Assembly: GCA_033764725.1 (NCBI GenBank)
Contig: JANRIR010000010.1
Span: forward strand, 1 to 23,347
DNA from: RI-43 sp033764725
GTDB taxonomy: Bacteria; Pseudomonadota; Alphaproteobacteria; Caulobacterales; Aquidulcibacteraceae
Direction: 5' to 3'
Length of the DNA stretch: 23,347 nt
Each line of letters starts with the position of its first letter. Position 1 is the stretch's first letter. Below the pieces are notes generated by a model, which saw only the letters and a program-made list of their open reading frames with translations, ran no database searches and was not told the origin of the DNA. A program made the translations under genes and the position numbers. Positions 23,255 to 23,347 of this stretch are shown here, piece by piece.

Positions 23255-23347
23255 ATGGACGCGATTTACACCGACGACGAAGCCGCCCGGGAGCACCTGG
23301 AAAAGCTTCTTTGGCCCGAAGGCCCGGTCTGCCCGCACTGCGGCGCG
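23255..23347 (+). CDS. IS1595-family transposase, N-terminal 31 codons (window end)
   Basis: Only the start of the gene is visible. 'DDEAAREHLEKLLWPEG' followed by 'VCPHCGA' matches the N-terminal zinc ribbon of IS1595-type transposases (PF12760), which usually reads as a helix, then W-P-x-G-x-x-CPxCG. The second zinc-binding CxxC and the DDE/DDN catalytic domain would lie beyond the window. Whether this is a complete insertion sequence or a remnant cannot be judged, and no terminal inverted repeat or target duplication can be confirmed from one side. It is divergent from the helix-turn-helix gene, 120 bases away. Confidence 0.82.
   Translation, partial: MDAIYTDDEAAREHLEKLLWPEGPVCPHCGA

Overview
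The window is GC-rich (roughly two-thirds or more), gene-dense chromosomal DNA of an alphaproteobacterium. The gene families (a gene transfer agent cluster, DUF2336, DUF1491, DUF6456 paired with a DnaA-type helix-turn-helix protein, a PleC/DivJ-like histidine kinase) point to the Caulobacterales/Hyphomonadaceae side of the class. That placement is inference from gene content; no rRNA or taxonomic marker gene is present.

Region 1 (1-8926, minus strand) is an almost complete gene transfer agent (GTA) structural cluster in the canonical order: g1 (small terminase), g2 (large terminase), g3 (portal), g3.5, g4 (prohead protease), g5 (capsid), g6, g7, g8 (head-tail connectors and terminator), g9 (tail tube), g10 and g10.1 (tail chaperones), g11 (tape measure), g12 (distal tail), g13 (hub) and g14 (NlpC/P60 peptidase, cut by the window edge). 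Most genes overlap by 1-4 bases through GTGA, ATGA or TAATG/TGATG junctions, so translation is probably coupled. No integrase, replication or lysis gene is present, as expected for a GTA rather than a prophage.

Region 2 (8927-9152) is the divergent intergenic region between the GTA cluster and a cell-wall gene. It has an AT-rich 15-base perfect palindrome. Region 3 (9153-14729, plus strand) holds a class A penicillin-binding protein, an Uup-type ABC-F ATPase four bases behind it, a secreted PAN-like protein and a DUF2336 protein. A long imperfect inverted repeat separates these from convergent prfC (14815-16443, minus).

Region 4 (16560-22038) holds a membrane-anchored TIR-Sel1 protein, a DUF1491 protein, two exported proteins of unknown function, an orphan histidine kinase and sufE. 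Convergent neighbours are packed so tightly that two pairs share their stop codons.

Region 5 (22035-23347) holds a two-gene minus-strand operon: a stand-alone DnaA domain-IV helix-turn-helix protein followed, through a GTGA overlap, by a DUF6456 protein. This is the order expected of a split GafA, the direct GTA activator (GafY then GafZ in Caulobacter). If correct, this window carries both the GTA structural genes and their dedicated activator pair about 14 kb apart, the most interesting feature here. A spaced inverted repeat upstream of the pair is a candidate operator. The window ends in the first 31 codons of an IS1595-type transposase that appears to be expressed from a leaderless promoter. 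No tRNA, rRNA or CRISPR was seen, and no gene-free stretch exceeds 300 bases.
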